The notes beneath the pieces were generated by a model that worked only from the letters and a program-made list of their open reading frames with translations, did not search any database and had not been told where the DNA came from. A stretch of 64,000 nucleotides of DNA, taken from the NCBI GenBank assembly GCA_038131165.1, contig JAYPOZ010000015.1, forward strand, positions 3,219 to 67,218, in the 5' to 3' direction. The DNA is from UBA6544 sp038131165 (GTDB taxonomy: Bacteria; Pseudomonadota; Alphaproteobacteria; UBA8366). A program made the translations under genes and the position numbers. Positions 8,735-17,382 of the stretch are shown piece after piece. Within the stretch, counting starts at the first letter, position 1; every line of letters begins with the position of its first letter.

Positions 8735-9199
8735 ATGGAAAACGTCTTTCAGCTCTCGAGCGATATCCAATTCTGGCATTGGTGGATACTCGGCGTTCTG
8801 TTGCTAGGACTCGAGATCCTCGTGCCGGGGACCTTCTTCCTGTGGATGGGCGTGTCCGCCGGGGTCGTGGGCGGTCTGCTGTATGCGCTCCCGGAGCTCA
8901 GCTGGCAGGGGCAGATCGCCGTCTTCGCCGTGCTCTCCGTCCTTGCGGTCGCGGGCGGCCGCTTGTGGTTGAGCCGGCATCCGATCGAGACCGCCGACCC
9001 GACGCTCAACGTGCGCGGCGCGCAATATATCGACCGCGTCCTGACGCTGGCGGAGCCGGTCGTCGACGGCGTGGGCAAGGCGAAGGTGGGCGATAGTCTG
9101 TGGAGAGTCTCGACCGCCTCGGACGAATCGCTGCCCGCCGGCACCCGCGTCCGGGTGACCGGCGTGGACGGGGCAACACTCACCGTGGTAAAAGAATAG
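8735..9199 (+). CDS. nfeD: NfeD family membrane protein
   Basis: This 154-residue protein has three hydrophobic segments (WHWWILGVLLLGLEIL, VVGGLLYAL, IAVFAVLSVLAVAGG) and a C-terminal OB-fold-like domain ending VRVTGVDGATLTVVKE, the layout of short NfeD proteins. These partner band-7 proteins in the inner membrane. It begins just after the band-7 stop codon. ATG 8735 gives the normal start. A TTG at 8714 overlapping the upstream gene is possible but less convincing. Co-transcription with the band-7 gene is very likely. Confidence 0.88.
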   Translation: MENVFQLSSDIQFWHWWILGVLLLGLEILVPGTFFLWMGVSAGVVGGLLYALPELSWQGQIAVFAVLSVLAVAGGRLWLSRHPIETADPTLNVRGAQYIDRVLTLAEPVVDGVGKAKVGDSLWRVSTASDESLPAGTRVRVTGVDGATLTVVKE

Positions 9200-9300
9200 T
9201 GTCAGTAATTACGAATTAAATAATAATATATTGTGTTTTTTTAAAAAAAATCTGAAATCGAATATTTTTAATTTACCGAATTCATTAAGAATAGTTTTTG
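9200..9300. other. AT-rich island at the 5' end of the AbrB-family gene
   Basis: About 100 bases of AT-rich sequence with a T7/A8 run interrupt otherwise GC-rich DNA. The AbrB-family frame runs through part of it. It may hold the promoter or mark a junction. Confidence 0.5.
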
Positions 9301-10319
9301 GGTTATGCTTGGGGTTGGCGGGCGGATTTCTGTTCTCCTATCTGAAGACGCCGCTTCCGTGGATGCTGGGCCCCATGTGCGTCTGCACCGTTGCGGCACT
9401 CCTGAAAGCGCCGGTGGTCGGGCCGGCGCCGATCCGGTCGTATATGACGGTGTTGCTGGCGCTGATGCTCGGCGCGAATTTCACGCCGGAATTGCTCGGC
9501 GCGGCCGGTGCGTGGCTGGTGAGTCTGTTGTGCCTGTTCGCTTATGTCGCGGTAACGGCGCTGATCGGCATTCCCTATTTCCGCCGTGTTGCCGGATACG
9601 ATCCGGTCACCGCCTATTTCGCCGCCATGCCGGGCGGGTTCGGCGCCATGCTGGTGATCGCGCTGGAGATGGGGGCGGACGAGCGGCGCGTCGTTCTGGC
9701 CCATTCCGTGCGTGTTCTGATCATAGTCTTCTGTCTCCCTTTCATCATGCGCTGGGTCTTCGATGTGGAGACCGGAGACAGGGCCGCGCTCTGGGCCCTG
9801 CAGGAGACGCCGATCGGGTGGCGCGACGTGATCGTGATGTTGGGCTGCGGCGCTATCGGCTGGCCGCTGGCCCGGAAATGCCGCCTGCCGGCCCCGGCGA
9901 TGCTGGGGCCGATGTGCCTCAGCGCCGCCGCCCACATGACCGGATTGACCTCGATTCAGGTGCCGCTGCTGCTCGTGAATTTCGCGCAGCTCGTAATCGG
10001 GGTGATCGTTGGATGCCGGTTCGTCGGCATGCAGCGCATGGCCGTGCTGCGCGCGCTCTATCACGGCATCGGCCTGACCGCGATCATGCTGTCCGTGATG
10101 GGAATTTTTGCCTTCGGCCTCAGTCTCCTGACCGATATGAGCCTCGAAGCCCTGATCCTCGCGTATTCGCCGGGCGGCGTTGCGGAGATGTCGATCATCG
10201 CGCTGGCCATGGGCATCGACGTCGCCCTCGTGACTGCGCACCATATCCTCCGCATCTCGATGATCGCGTTGGGGGCGCCGCTGGTCTTCAGGCTGATGGG
10301 CTGGGACCGGAAGCCATAG
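9231..10319 (+). CDS. AbrB family membrane transporter
   Basis: This polytopic inner-membrane protein belongs to the AbrB duplication family (a misleading name: these are transporters, not regulators). Two homologous halves are visible, each with a PLPWMLGPM or PAPAMLGPM motif (about 42-50 and 223-231) and roughly five hydrophobic helices. It probably exports or imports a small organic compound. The frame opens at TTG 9231 in an AT-rich stretch, giving an odd Lys/Asn-rich leader (KKNLKSNIFNLPNSL). No good ribosome-binding site is seen, so the true start may be later, near 9300. Its 3' end nearly touches the convergent DMT transporter. Confidence 0.8.
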   Translation: MCFFKKNLKSNIFNLPNSLRIVFGLCLGLAGGFLFSYLKTPLPWMLGPMCVCTVAALLKAPVVGPAPIRSYMTVLLALMLGANFTPELLGAAGAWLVSLLCLFAYVAVTALIGIPYFRRVAGYDPVTAYFAAMPGGFGAMLVIALEMGADERRVVLAHSVRVLIIVFCLPFIMRWVFDVETGDRAALWALQETPIGWRDVIVMLGCGAIGWPLARKCRLPAPAMLGPMCLSAAAHMTGLTSIQVPLLLVNFAQLVIGVIVGCRFVGMQRMAVLRALYHGIGLTAIMLSVMGIFAFGLSLLTDMSLEALILAYSPGGVAEMSIIALAMGIDVALVTAHHILRISMIALGAPLVFRLMGWDRKP

Positions 10320-10328
10320 CGTCGCGCC

Positions 10329-11187
10329 TTAGCCCGGCCGTCGGACCGTGCCGCCGCGCTGCACCATCAAGATGCCGATGGCGACGACCGCCACGCCGAT
10401 CAGATCGTTGATGCCGAGGTGTTCGCCGAGCAGCGCCCAGGCGATGGCGACGCCGAAGGCGGGGTTCAGGAAATGGTAGGCGCTGGCTTGCTGCGTGCCG
10501 ATCCGCCGCAGCAGGCTGAACCACAGGAAGGTTGCGAACAGCCCGGCGACGAGCGTCATGTAGATAAAACAGACGACGAGCGATGCCGTAACCGTGACCT
10601 CGCCGAAACTCTCGGTGGCGAGCGCGAAGGGGGCCAGCGCCAGGCCGCCGAACAGCTGCTGCAGACCGACGACCATGAACAATCCGGTGCCAAGATTTGC
10701 GTGGCGGGCGATCAAGGTTGCGGCCGCCAGCGACATCACCGACAGCATGCAGATAAAGATGCCGAGCGGATCGCCGCNNNNNNNNNNTGATCCGTCCCGC
10801 GCTTGAGCGCTCTCGCAGAAAACATGCACCCACCGCGGCGACCATCAGGGGCATCGTGCTGGCCAGGATCGCCGCGAGTCCGGCCGGGATCATCCGCAAC
10901 GCCACGAACATGAGGCCGAGATAGAGCGTGTTCTGGCACAGTCCCAACCATGCGATCATGCGCCATTGCCGCGCCTCGACGGGCATCCGCTGGCCGAGGG
11001 CGGCGGCCAATGCGACACCAATGAGACCGGCGACGAGAAAGCGCACGGATTGCAGGAGGAAGGGCGGCGCGTCCGCCAGCGCGATCTTGCCGACGGTAAA
11101 CGCGGAACTCCAAATCAGCGCGAAGAGAACGCCCATGAAGACGGCGAAGACGTCGATCCGTATGGCCGAACCCTTCAGGATCGGCAT
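10329..11187 (-). CDS. EamA/DMT family transporter, split by an assembly gap
   Basis: Both halves of a ten-helix drug/metabolite transporter are present. The N-terminal half starts at ATG 11187 and includes FALIWSSAFTVGK and LRERSSAGRI. The C-terminal half resumes after the gap as GDPLGIFICMLSVMSL and ends at 10329. The halves are in different frames across the 10-N run at 10778-10787, so the gap length is arbitrary. By comparison with typical EamA proteins about 20-25 residues between the two conserved ends are missing. I read this as one intact gene in the organism, not a pseudogene. The substrate is unknown. Confidence 0.8.
10778..10787. other. Assembly gap (10 N)
   Basis: Ten Ns inside the DMT transporter gene. 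The reading frame differs on the two sides and a conserved segment is missing, so the real gap is probably longer, of the order of 60-75 bases. Confidence 0.9.
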
Positions 11188-11221
11188 CTTGCGGCCCCGC
11201 AGCCTGGTCGGCTGTCCCGGG

Positions 11222-11346
11222 TAAAATTCGGCGTTGAAGTATTGTCAGGTTTCATAAATAATGGTTCAAACTATATTTCCATAATGTTTAATATTTGATC
11301 ATAAACTGGTCGTTTAATTTATATTATTATAATTAATTGAAAATAA
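11222..11346. other. AT-rich intergenic island
   Basis: Between the PLP-decarboxylase stop and the DMT transporter start, both on the minus strand, lies a very AT-rich stretch with long A/T runs. It is probably the 3' end of one transcript and the promoter of the next. No gene is seen in it. Confidence 0.5.
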
Positions 11347-12684
11347 TTATGAAATATCGCAAAATATAGTGTAAATCCTATCGATCCACTGGGCATGTTC
11401 GGGCTTCATCAGGCAGGATCTGAGGCAGGTCGCCGTGGGCCGGTCGAACTCGACATCCGGCCAATGCGGCTTCAAGAGCGCTTCCGGAAGCTCGACCAAC
11501 GCCAGATGGAGGTGATTCGCCGCCGCGTCGTCGAACATCTGTTGCGAGCGTGCGGAGATTGCGCCGGCGGTCTTGCCGGCGGGCGCCCAGAGCACGATGT
11601 CCAATTCCGGCGGAAGGATCGTGAGGAACCGGGCGTCCGCGTCCAGGCGTCCAAAGAGGTCGAGGGCGGCCTGACGGCACATGGCGAGGTCCCGGGCGAA
11701 GGCCTCCTCCGGCACGAGCGGCAGCAGTTTATGCGTTGCCCAGAGGGCCACGGCCGAGGCGCCGGCGCGCGAGCACTCGAGGCTGATCTCTCCGAGGTGC
11801 AGGTCGGCCGAGGTGAAATAGGTATAGGGCGAGTCGTGCTTGTAATGGGCGCCGATGGCGGGGTCTCGGAACAGGATGCAGCCGCAGCCATAGGGTTGCA
11901 GGCCGTGTTTGTGCGGATCGATGACGATCGAATCCGCCGCGCCGATGGCGTCGAAGGCCGCCCGAGTTTCCGGCGCCAGATTGTCCGCCAGCGTGAAATA
12001 GCCGCCATAGGCCGCATCGACATGGACGCGGCAGCCGTGCCGGCGGGCCAGCGTCAGTATCTCGGGAAGGGGATCGGTGGTGCCGATGCCCGTCGTCCCG
12101 AGCGTGGCGACCACGGTGCCGACGTCTCCGGTTGCCAGCATCCGGGCCAGCGCCGCCATGTCCATCCGGCCGAGGGCGTCGCTCGGCACGGGCGCAAAGC
12201 GGCGCTGCAGGACCTCGCTGATCCGGCCGTGGGTGTAATGGGCCTGATCGGAAGCGACGATCAACTTGTCGGGGGCGAGCCGGCCCGCGACCCAGAGCGC
12301 TTCCATATTCGCCATTGTGCCGCCGCCCGTCAGATGGCCCAGATGTTCGCTCCAGCCGACCATGGCGGCGATCCCCGCCACGGCTTCGCGCTCCATCAGC
12401 GAGCTGGCGCGGCCGCCGTCCATCGCGTGATTGTTCGGGTTGACGAATTGCGCCAGCGCGTAGGCGAGGCGGGCGACCGGGTGCGGCGGCTTCAGCATCT
12501 GTCCGGCATAGAGCGGATGCTGATAGGGGTAGTTGTCCCGCATCCGCTCCGCCGCCGCCATCAGGACCGGCCGCAACGCGTCGAGATCGACGGACGGCTC
12601 GAACGCGGGAAGATCGTCGAAACCGGCCTCCAGGCGTCCGAGCGCTTCGCTCAGGAGCTCGAGCGATGCCCGCTCGAAACTCAC
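11347..12684 (-). CDS. PLP-dependent group II decarboxylase (aromatic/acidic amino-acid type)
   Basis: This 445-residue fold-type I PLP enzyme is related to glutamate, histidine and aromatic amino-acid decarboxylases. The cofactor lysine is in VIDPHKHGLQPYG, preceded by HVDAAYGGYF, whose Asp contacts the pyridine nitrogen. LTGGGTMANMEAL is the phosphate/substrate region. The frame continues upstream, but GTG 12684 is preferred: it overlaps the SDR stop as GTGA and leads into a normal family start. Overlaps tie it to the SDR and acyl-CoA ligase in one operon. The substrate cannot be read from sequence; some relatives act as lyases or aldolases. Confidence 0.85.
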   Translation of the reverse strand: MSFERASLELLSEALGRLEAGFDDLPAFEPSVDLDALRPVLMAAAERMRDNYPYQHPLYAGQMLKPPHPVARLAYALAQFVNPNNHAMDGGRASSLMEREAVAGIAAMVGWSEHLGHLTGGGTMANMEALWVAGRLAPDKLIVASDQAHYTHGRISEVLQRRFAPVPSDALGRMDMAALARMLATGDVGTVVATLGTTGIGTTDPLPEILTLARRHGCRVHVDAAYGGYFTLADNLAPETRAAFDAIGAADSIVIDPHKHGLQPYGCGCILFRDPAIGAHYKHDSPYTYFTSADLHLGEISLECSRAGASAVALWATHKLLPLVPEEAFARDLAMCRQAALDLFGRLDADARFLTILPPELDIVLWAPAGKTAGAISARSQQMFDDAAANHLHLALVELPEALLKPHWPDVEFDRPTATCLRSCLMKPEHAQWIDRIYTIFCDIS

Positions 12685-13487
12685 GCCGGCGAGACCGAGC
12701 TGAGGGAGAGCCCGCCGTCGACGACGAGCGAGGCGCCGGTGATGTATTTTGCGTCGTCCGACGCCAGAAAAAGCGCGGCCTGCGCAACATCCCAGGCGTC
12801 GCCCATATGACCCATCGGGCATTGGGCGTCGCGGACGCGGATCATCTCCTCGACGTCGCCGTCGGCGTAGCTACCCGCCAGGCCGTGTTCCACCATCGGA
12901 GTCTTCATCAATCCCGGCAGGATGGCGTTGCAGCGGATGTGCTTGGGGGCGTACTGCGCGGCGATGCTGCGGGTCAGCTGGAGAATCGCCGCTTTCGTCG
13001 TCGCATAGGAGAGGTAGGGCACACCCATCCAGCGGATGCCGCTGACCGAGGAGATATTGACGATGGCGCCCTTGCCCTGCGCCTCCATGACCGGGATGGC
13101 GTGCTTGCAGGTCAGAAACATGCTCTTCACGTTGACGTCGCTGACCCGGTCCCAATCTTCTTCCGAGTGCTCCACCGGGCCGCCCATGCCGAGGATGCCG
13201 ACGTTGTTGTGCAGGATATCGACGCTGCCGAAACTGTCGCGGCAGGTGTCGACCATGGCCTTGACCCGGGCGCTGTCGGTGACGTCGCATTCGAAGGCGA
13301 CGGCGTGGTTGCCCTCCTCGCGGATGATCGCGGCGGTCTCCTCCGCCGCGGACCTGTTGACGTCGGCGCAGAGCACCTTTGCCCCTTCGCGCGCAAACAA
13401 GACCGCCGTCGCCTTTCCGTTGCCCCAGCCGGGCCCAATCGAGCCCGCGCCGGTGACGATGGCGGCTTTGCCGTCGAGACGTCCCAT
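12681..13487 (-). CDS. SDR family oxidoreductase
   Basis: This 268-residue classical short-chain dehydrogenase has the cofactor loop TGAGSIGPGWG, LHNNVG, the catalytic Ser in ISSVSG and YATTK as the Tyr/Lys pair. ADVN after beta-2 suggests NAD preference. ATG 13487 overlaps the acyl-CoA ligase stop (ATGA), and its own TGA overlaps the decarboxylase GTG, so translation of the three genes is probably coupled. The longer open frame upstream is the shadow of the ligase gene. It probably oxidises a hydroxyl group on an intermediate shared with its neighbours. Confidence 0.9.
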   Translation of the reverse strand: MGRLDGKAAIVTGAGSIGPGWGNGKATAVLFAREGAKVLCADVNRSAAEETAAIIREEGNHAVAFECDVTDSARVKAMVDTCRDSFGSVDILHNNVGILGMGGPVEHSEEDWDRVSDVNVKSMFLTCKHAIPVMEAQGKGAIVNISSVSGIRWMGVPYLSYATTKAAILQLTRSIAAQYAPKHIRCNAILPGLMKTPMVEHGLAGSYADGDVEEMIRVRDAQCPMGHMGDAWDVAQAALFLASDDAKYITGASLVVDGGLSLSSVSPA

Positions 13488-15010
13488 CAGCCGGCCTCCT
13501 TCGCGTCGCGCTCGCGCAAGTCGGTCTTCAACACCTTGCCGTAATTGTTCTTCGGCAGGCTGTCGACATAGCGGTAGTCCTTCGGTCGTTTGAACCGCGC
13601 CACATGTTCGAGGCAGAGCGCGTCGAGCGCCGCCGGTGTCGCCGCGGCCGCGTCTTGGGCCACCACATAGGCCACCACGACCTCGCCCCATTCGGGATCG
13701 GGGCGGCCGATGACGGAGACCTCGGCCACGGCCGGATGGCGGAGCAGGACTTCCTCGATCTCGCGCGGATAGATGTTGGTGCCGCCGCTGATGATCATGT
13801 CCTTCGAGCGATCCTTCAGGGTGAGGAAACCGTCCTCGTCGAAAGTGCCGACATCGCCGGTGTGCAGCCAGCCGCCCCGCAGGGCTGCCGCCGTCGCTTC
13901 CGGGTTTTCCCAATAGCCCTTCATGACGATGTCGCCGCGCACCAGGATCTCGCCGATCTCGCCGGGCGGCAGCGTCTCGTCGTCCTCGTTCGCGGTGCGC
14001 ACCAGGAGGCCGCTCATGGAGCGCCCGACCGAACCGAGCCGTTCCATGTAGCGCGGGTGATCGCGCATGGCGTGGAAATCCTGATTGAGCGCGGTGATGG
14101 TCATCGGCGCTTCGCCTTGCCCGTAGAGCTGGGTGAACTTGTTGCCGAAGCGGTCCATGGCCTGGAGGATGTCTTCCACATACATCGGCCCGCCGCCATA
14201 GGCGATGGCCTTCAGGTTGGAGGTGTCGCTGTCGATGGGCGACATCAGCAGCCGTTTGACCATGGTGGGGGCCGCGAAGAAGGCGAGATGCGGCCACGCC
14301 TTGATCAGCTCGAAGATTTCCTGTGCCTCGAAGCCGCCGCTTTCCGGGATGACCTGGCAGGAGCCCTGCATGATGTGCGCCAGCCCGTAGAGGCCGGAGC
14401 CGTGACTGATCGGGGCGGCGTGCAGCATCGCCGACCAGGGCGCATAGGGGTCGACGTCGGCGACATAGCACCAGGCGCAGATCGCGAGGTTCCGGTGCGA
14501 CAGCATCGCGCCCTTGGGCCGGCCGGTCGTGCCGCTGGTATAGAACAGCCAGGCAAGATCATCGGCGTCCGTCACCGCCATCGGAATCGGGTCCGCGGCC
14601 AGCAGGGCGGCGTGGTCCTTGTCGCCGACGACGATCAACCGCTCCAGTCCGTCGACGTTCGCGTTGCGGACCGTGTCGGCCAGGTCGGGCGTGGCGATGC
14701 AGACCTTGGCGCCGCTGTTCTCGACGATGTACTTGATCTCGCTCGGGTGCAGTTTGGCGTTGATCGGCACCGCCGCCAGCCCGCCGTGCCAGGCGCCGAA
14801 GATGCATTCCATGTATTCGGGGCAATTCTTCATCAAAAGCGCCAGCCGGTCCCCGGTCTCCATGCCGAGGCCGCGGCGCAACCCGCCGCCGATCCGCGCC
14901 ACCCGGTCCGCCATTTCGGCATACGTGTGGACGACCTTGTCGCCGTAGGCGATGGCCGGCCTGTCGCCGACGCTGCGTCCGTTGCGGGATACCCACATTG
15001 CCAAATTCAC
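13487..15010 (-). CDS. AMP-forming acyl-CoA ligase
   Basis: This 507-residue ANL-superfamily ligase activates a carboxylic acid as acyl-AMP and transfers it to CoA. The P-loop is LFYTSGTTGRPKGAM. The A8 region reads HTGDVGTFDEDGF through SKDMIISGGTNIYP, and the catalytic C-terminal Lys is in PKNNYGKVLK. GTG 15010 is chosen because GGGAG lies 7 bases upstream and VNLAMWVSRNG is a normal start. It is the first gene of the three-gene overlapping operon. Chain length is uncertain; relatives use medium or long fatty acids or aromatic acids. Confidence 0.9.
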   Translation of the reverse strand: MNLAMWVSRNGRSVGDRPAIAYGDKVVHTYAEMADRVARIGGGLRRGLGMETGDRLALLMKNCPEYMECIFGAWHGGLAAVPINAKLHPSEIKYIVENSGAKVCIATPDLADTVRNANVDGLERLIVVGDKDHAALLAADPIPMAVTDADDLAWLFYTSGTTGRPKGAMLSHRNLAICAWCYVADVDPYAPWSAMLHAAPISHGSGLYGLAHIMQGSCQVIPESGGFEAQEIFELIKAWPHLAFFAAPTMVKRLLMSPIDSDTSNLKAIAYGGGPMYVEDILQAMDRFGNKFTQLYGQGEAPMTITALNQDFHAMRDHPRYMERLGSVGRSMSGLLVRTANEDDETLPPGEIGEILVRGDIVMKGYWENPEATAAALRGGWLHTGDVGTFDEDGFLTLKDRSKDMIISGGTNIYPREIEEVLLRHPAVAEVSVIGRPDPEWGEVVVAYVVAQDAAAATPAALDALCLEHVARFKRPKDYRYVDSLPKNNYGKVLKTDLRERDAKEAG

Positions 15011-15324
15011 GGTCTTACTCCCTATCGCATCTGCATTGATTTCGACGTCGGCGGAGTGTGGCAATCGCCGGGCGCCGGGACAACCGTTTAGGCGCGATTC
15101 CGCCATCCTTGAGAGGCAATTTCCGCCCGCCGCCACGCTTCGACAGGCTCAGGACGACGCTTTTGGGCTTGCCTCACCCATACCCCGTCAGGGCGAGCCT
15201 GGCGAAGCATGAGCCTGCCGAAGCGTGAGATTCCAAGGCGTCATTCTGGAGAACCGCAGAACGATCCGGAATGATGGCCTGAGCCTCGTTTTCGCGTGCG
15301 CTCCCGCGTGGGAAGCGGCCGCGC
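15011..15324. other. Intergenic region between acyl-CoA ligase and nitroreductase
   Basis: About 310 bases hold the ligase promoter side and a repetitive element (15134-15227). I see no convincing gene. Confidence 0.6.
15134..15227. repeat. REP-like intergenic inverted repeat
   Basis: Arms 15134-15151 and 15210-15227 are inverted copies of an 18-base sequence with one mismatch. Two imperfect 16-base direct copies (15195-15210, 15211-15226) form the right side. The motif (CTTCGACAGGCTCAGG) resembles widely dispersed proteobacterial intergenic repeats. Confidence 0.65.
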
Positions 15325-15969
15325 CTATTTCCAGGGCGGCGGGTTGCCCCAGCTGTCCCAGGATGTGGTCTCGCTGGTGGGCAGACGGCTGGTCGGGCCG
15401 AACTTGCCGCGTGGGTATCCCAAGGGAATGCAACAATGGAAGACCATGTCCTCGGGCACGCCGAACATTCCATTGACCCGGTCCATGACTTCCGCGTGCA
15501 GGGTGGTGAGCACGCTGCCGATGCCGAGCGCGCGGGCCGCGAGCAGCAGGTTCTGCACCCCGGGGAAGGTCGAGGCCGCGGCGACGCCGGAGGGCTTCGA
15601 GTAGACCAGGATCACGGCGGGCGCGTTGACCATCTCGTCCGCCAGCAGCGCCGCCAGATTGTACTGCGAGCCTTCCGGAATATCCGCCTTCGAGGTCCAG
15701 CCATAGGCGTCGCGGCGTTTCGCCCACCACGCCTCGTGATAGAGCTTGCCGAACTCGGCGATCTTCGCGCGGTCGCGGATCACCAGATAGCGCGCCGGCT
15801 GCACGTTGCCGCCGTTGGGCGCCTTGGAGGCCGCGTTGAGGACGATCTCCAGCTGCGCGTCGGTGATCGGCCGGTTTGGATCGAGGCGGCGCGTCGCGCG
15901 CTGGCTGAACATCGCCTCGCCGATCGGCATCGTCAGCTCGGCGGGCGGGTCTAGGCGAACCATTTCCAT
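15325..15969 (-). CDS. Nitroreductase family protein
   Basis: This 214-residue FMN-dependent oxidoreductase of the nitroreductase fold has FSQRATRRLDPNRPI near the start (the FMN-binding Arg-Ser/Arg region), AASKAPNGGNVQPAR, and GVQNLLLAARALGIGS in the C-terminal half, all family landmarks. ATG 15969 follows AAGGAAAAACACG. It probably uses NAD(P)H to reduce a quinone, nitro group or enone. The gene stands alone, flanked by repeat elements on both sides. The substrate is unknown. Confidence 0.88.
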   Translation of the reverse strand: MEMVRLDPPAELTMPIGEAMFSQRATRRLDPNRPITDAQLEIVLNAASKAPNGGNVQPARYLVIRDRAKIAEFGKLYHEAWWAKRRDAYGWTSKADIPEGSQYNLAALLADEMVNAPAVILVYSKPSGVAAASTFPGVQNLLLAARALGIGSVLTTLHAEVMDRVNGMFGVPEDMVFHCCIPLGYPRGKFGPTSRLPTSETTSWDSWGNPPPWK

Positions 15970-16061
15970 CGTGTTTTTCCTTCGCTTCGTTCGGGGCAAG
16001 TGGTTTAAAGCAGATTTAGGCGGGTTTCCGCGTTTAGGAACCGGTCGCCGTTCGCTCCAGT

Positions 16062-16120
16062 GAATTTCCTGAATTTCTCTTTCCTGAATTTCTTTAGGAT
16101 ACTTAATTAACCATTTTCGG
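16062..16120 (-). repeat. Dispersed intergenic repeat, copy A
   Basis: This element lies downstream of the crotonase gene. It contains tandem GAATTTC-type units followed by a 17-base core (16096-16112) identical in inverted orientation to 62969-62985. Similarity to copy B at 62961-63014 covers about 53 bases. Confidence 0.7.
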
Positions 16121-16131
16121 TGAGATGTCCG

Positions 16132-16911
16132 TCACAGCGCCCCCGGGTCCTCGCCGCCGTTGGCCTCGCGCTGCAGGAAGCCGACCATCTCGTAGCCGAC
16201 GCCCGCGTCCAGCACCCGGTTCAGCTGCTCGACCACGTGCCGGTTGCAGAGCCGTTTGGTCCAGGCCAGCGTATAGGCGCCCTTGGCGAGCAGGCCCTGC
16301 ACCAGTTCCGCGACCTTGGCGTCGAGCGCCTCCGCCGGGACGGCGTAGTTGATCAGGCCCATCTTCTCCAACTCGCCGCCGGTATAGGGTTTCGCCAGCA
16401 TCAGGTATTCCTTGGCCTTGGGCGGGCTCATGAACAGCGGGATCAAGGCCGCGCCGCCGTCGCCCGGCACGTTCGAGAAGCTGCGGGCGCGGCCCGGGAT
16501 CTCGGCGCCGATGTGGTGGTCCATGAAGGTCGCGTCGTCCCGCGCCACGATCAGGTCGCAAGCGAAGGCGAGGCTCTGGCCGAAGCCGAGGGCCGGGCCG
16601 TTGACCTTGGCGATCACGGGCTTTTCGATCTCGGCCAGCGCCTGATGGCCGCGGATGATGGCGGAGAACACCCGCCAGGCCGCTTCCGGGTCGTTGAGCT
16701 TGTTGCGGCCGTTGGGCAGGATGTAGTTGGCGGCGGGAGCGGGGACGTGAAACTCGCCGTCCGAGCCGGTCAGAATCACCACCCGGATTTCGTGATCCTC
16801 GCGCAGGCGGGTGAAGACGTCGGCCATTTCCTCGTGGGAATGGGCGCGCAGCATGGAGACGGTGGCGACTTGCCCGTCCCGCTCCAGGCTCAAAGAGTCA
16901 TAGTCGCTCAT
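16132..16911 (-). CDS. Enoyl-CoA hydratase/isomerase family protein, atypical active site
   Basis: This 259-residue crotonase-fold protein has VIAKVNGPALGFGQSLAFACD as core and SPPKAKEYLML later. The usual oxyanion loop AGADL is replaced by HVPAPAANY. The second catalytic region reads SNVPGDGGAAL, a variant seen in a crotonase subgroup without the standard Glu pair. It may therefore hydrolyse or isomerise a CoA thioester and not hydrate a simple enoyl-CoA. ATG 16911 has AAGGAG upstream. It heads toward PaaI and MaoC genes on the same strand, with short gaps. Confidence 0.8.
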   Translation of the reverse strand: MSDYDSLSLERDGQVATVSMLRAHSHEEMADVFTRLREDHEIRVVILTGSDGEFHVPAPAANYILPNGRNKLNDPEAAWRVFSAIIRGHQALAEIEKPVIAKVNGPALGFGQSLAFACDLIVARDDATFMDHHIGAEIPGRARSFSNVPGDGGAALIPLFMSPPKAKEYLMLAKPYTGGELEKMGLINYAVPAEALDAKVAELVQGLLAKGAYTLAWTKRLCNRHVVEQLNRVLDAGVGYEMVGFLQREANGGEDPGAL

Positions 16912-16947
16912 GGTCTTCTCCTTCATCGCGTTCGTTCGGCGAGGGGA

Positions 16948-17373
16948 TTACCGCGCGTTCGTCTTCACCCGCATGCGCTTCAGCACCGCGCTCGACGCCA
17001 ACAGGGTGCGTTCGCCCGTATAGACCCGGCCGCGCACGAAGGCGAGGCTGCCGGTGCGCCGGACCAGCTCGCCCTCGGCTTCGATCAGCTCGCCGGCCCG
17101 CCCGGCGTCGGTGAATTCGGAATTGAGCGAGACCGTGACCAGCTGTTCGTCCCGGTTCTCCTTGCCTGCCGCCACCATGGCGAGGTCGATCATCGTCATC
17201 ATCAGCCCGCCATGGACGATTTCGTGCCGGTTGCAGTGCCGCGCCTCCGCTCTCAGGGCGAAGTAATGCACGCCGTCCTTTTCCTGCCAGTGGAACGGGC
17301 CGGAGCTCATTTCGTAAGGATCGTCGGGGTCGTAAAGCGCATAGCCGTCGAGCGGCGGCGGGAAATCGGTCAT
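16948..17373 (-). CDS. PaaI-type hotdog thioesterase
   Basis: This 141-residue single-hotdog-domain protein has the PaaI-family HGGLMMTMID motif (about 74-83), which starts the active-site helix, and VSLNSEFTDAGRAGELIEAEGE as the following strands. Such enzymes release free acids from acyl- or aryl-CoA, often to rescue trapped CoA. It lies between MaoC and crotonase genes with gaps of 9 and 36 bases, suggesting one operon. The precise acyl group is unknown. Confidence 0.85.
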   Translation of the reverse strand: MTDFPPPLDGYALYDPDDPYEMSSGPFHWQEKDGVHYFALRAEARHCNRHEIVHGGLMMTMIDLAMVAAGKENRDEQLVTVSLNSEFTDAGRAGELIEAEGELVRRTGSLAFVRGRVYTGERTLLASSAVLKRMRVKTNAR

Positions 17374-17382
17374 CGGGTGCCT

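Noticed and set aside
9305..10411. Alternative plus-strand frame over the AbrB-family gene
   Set aside because: It has no hydrophobic helices or family motifs, whereas the 9231 frame has the full AbrB duplication.
10288..11187. Arg-rich C-terminal extension of the DMT transporter read straight through the Ns
   Set aside because: The sequence after the gap in that frame is not membrane protein; the other frame gives the expected EamA helices.
11395..12810. Long plus-strand frame opposite the PLP decarboxylase
   Set aside because: It has no domain or ribosome site, and the minus-strand protein has clear PLP motifs.
12681..14471. Single long minus-strand protein fused to the SDR
   Set aside because: The upstream part is an out-of-frame reading of the acyl-CoA ligase; a clean ATG at 13487 starts the SDR.
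13604..15091. Long plus-strand frame opposite the acyl-CoA ligase
   Set aside because: Shadow of the AMP-binding gene, with no recognisable protein features.
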